The notes below the pieces were generated by a model. It saw only the letters and a list, made by a program, of their open reading frames with translations. It did no database searches and had not been told where the DNA came from. This document shows positions 31,626-32,072 of a DNA stretch of 32,072 bases, piece by piece. This DNA comes from Azospirillum humicireducens (GTDB lineage: Bacteria > Pseudomonadota > Alphaproteobacteria > Azospirillales > Azospirillaceae). Where the stretch lies: contig NZ_CP028902.1 in the NCBI RefSeq assembly GCF_001639105.2, positions 471,540 through 503,611 on the forward strand. The letters run 5' to 3'. Within the stretch, counting starts at the first letter, position 1; each line of letters opens with the position of its first letter. The position numbers were made by a program, and so were the translations under genes.

Positions 31626-32072
31626 TTGGAAGCGGCCTCCAGAGGAACCCGGATCGTGATGCGGGTGAAGACGTCCCGCTCGGACGCGACGGTAACACCG
31701 TAGGACGGCCCGAAACAGTTCTTGATGCGGCGGTCGACCAGACTCATCCCCAGCCCCTGCCCGCCCGGCTTCGGCTCGTAAAGCCCGGCATTGTCCTCGA
31801 CGTCGATGACCAGACTTGCGCCTTCCTGCCGGGCGGCGATGGAGACGTGGCCGGGACGGAGAAGCTGCGACGTGCCGTGCTTGATCGCGTTCTCCACAAC
31901 CGGCTGGAGCGTGAAGGCCGGCAGCCGGACCCGGCCGAGGCTGTCGGGAATGTCGACGTCCACCGACAGGCTGTCGGAAAAGCGCGCCAGCTCGATCTGC
32001 AGATAGGCGTTCACATGCTCGATCTCCTCGGCCAGCGGGGCGATCTGGCTGGGCCGTTTGAGATTCATGCGG
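31622..32072 (-). CDS. LytS/BtsS-like sensor histidine kinase (5' end outside window)
   Basis: The C-terminal 150 codons of a His_kinase-type (LytS) sensor; the reading frame is open to the window edge, so the Met at 32068 is internal. Visible are the last part of the His_kinase dimer domain (LAEEIEHVNAYLQIELARFS) and the ATPase with LQPVVENAIKHG (N-box), DVEDNAGL and GLGMSLVDRRIKNCFG. The C-terminus is RITIRVPLEAASK. It overlaps the LytTR regulator by 4 nt. Membrane segments and the sensing domain are not in the window. Confidence 0.9.
   Translation of the reverse strand, partial: RMNLKRPSQIAPLAEEIEHVNAYLQIELARFSDSLSVDVDIPDSLGRVRLPAFTLQPVVENAIKHGTSQLLRPGHVSIAARQEGASLVIDVEDNAGLYEPKPGGQGLGMSLVDRRIKNCFGPSYGVTVASERDVFTRITIRVPLEAASK

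Noticed and set aside
1..32072. Prophage, integrative element or transposon
   Set aside because: No integrase, transposase, terminal repeats or tRNA junction was seen; composition is uniform apart from the gene at 13446.

Overview
The window is about 32 kb of very GC-rich DNA carrying roughly 24 real genes. It looks like a metabolically versatile alphaproteobacterium, most likely an Azospirillum-like member of the Rhodospirillales. That placement is an inference from codon usage, the tripartite tricarboxylate transporter, the PQQ-dependent alcohol dehydrogenase and the many two-component systems; no rRNA or other marker gene is present. I found no tRNA, rRNA, insertion sequence, integrase or CRISPR array. 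The content is dense catabolic, transport and regulatory genes, typical of a secondary chromosome or megaplasmid.

Left part (1-9173): the end-truncated gene of a NitT/TauT-type ABC substrate-binding protein is divergent from an FCD-type GntR regulator, with a TTGTATACAA palindrome between them. Next is a leftward four-gene cluster: SDR oxidoreductase, transketolase, D-2-hydroxyacid (hydroxypyruvate/glyoxylate-type) dehydrogenase and MOFRL glycerate 2-kinase. It is transcribed away from a LysR regulator, and two good palindromes lie in the shared intergenic region. It would send a C2/C3 hydroxy-keto compound via D-glycerate to 2-phosphoglycerate. A SatP-type acetate/succinate transporter follows.

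Middle part (9174-19061): a leftward, translationally coupled kynurenine operon (kynU, kynA and an AFMID-like serine-hydrolase formamidase) is divergent from an AraC regulator. After it come an unrecognised 192-aa protein, a PHB-depolymerase-type esterase preceded by five perfect 11-bp tandem repeats, a ribbon-helix-helix regulator with its likely own operator, an ABM-fold monooxygenase, a secreted pentapeptide-repeat protein and a calcium-type quinoprotein alcohol dehydrogenase.

Right part (19062-32072): a NarL-type sensor kinase/response regulator pair is divergent from the quinoprotein dehydrogenase and probably controls it. Then comes an eight-gene rightward operon: two tandem TctC-type binding proteins, TctB, TctA, a TerC-family membrane protein, a universal stress protein, a TctD-type response regulator and a TctE-type sensor kinase. 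The kinase is fused in one reading frame to a third hydrophobic segment and a complete AfuA/PgtC-like periplasmic binding protein. This fusion is the most unusual object in the window: a two-component system with its own ligand-binding protein covalently attached behind the kinase domain. The window closes with a leftward LytTR response regulator and its LytS/BtsS-like kinase, cut by the window end.
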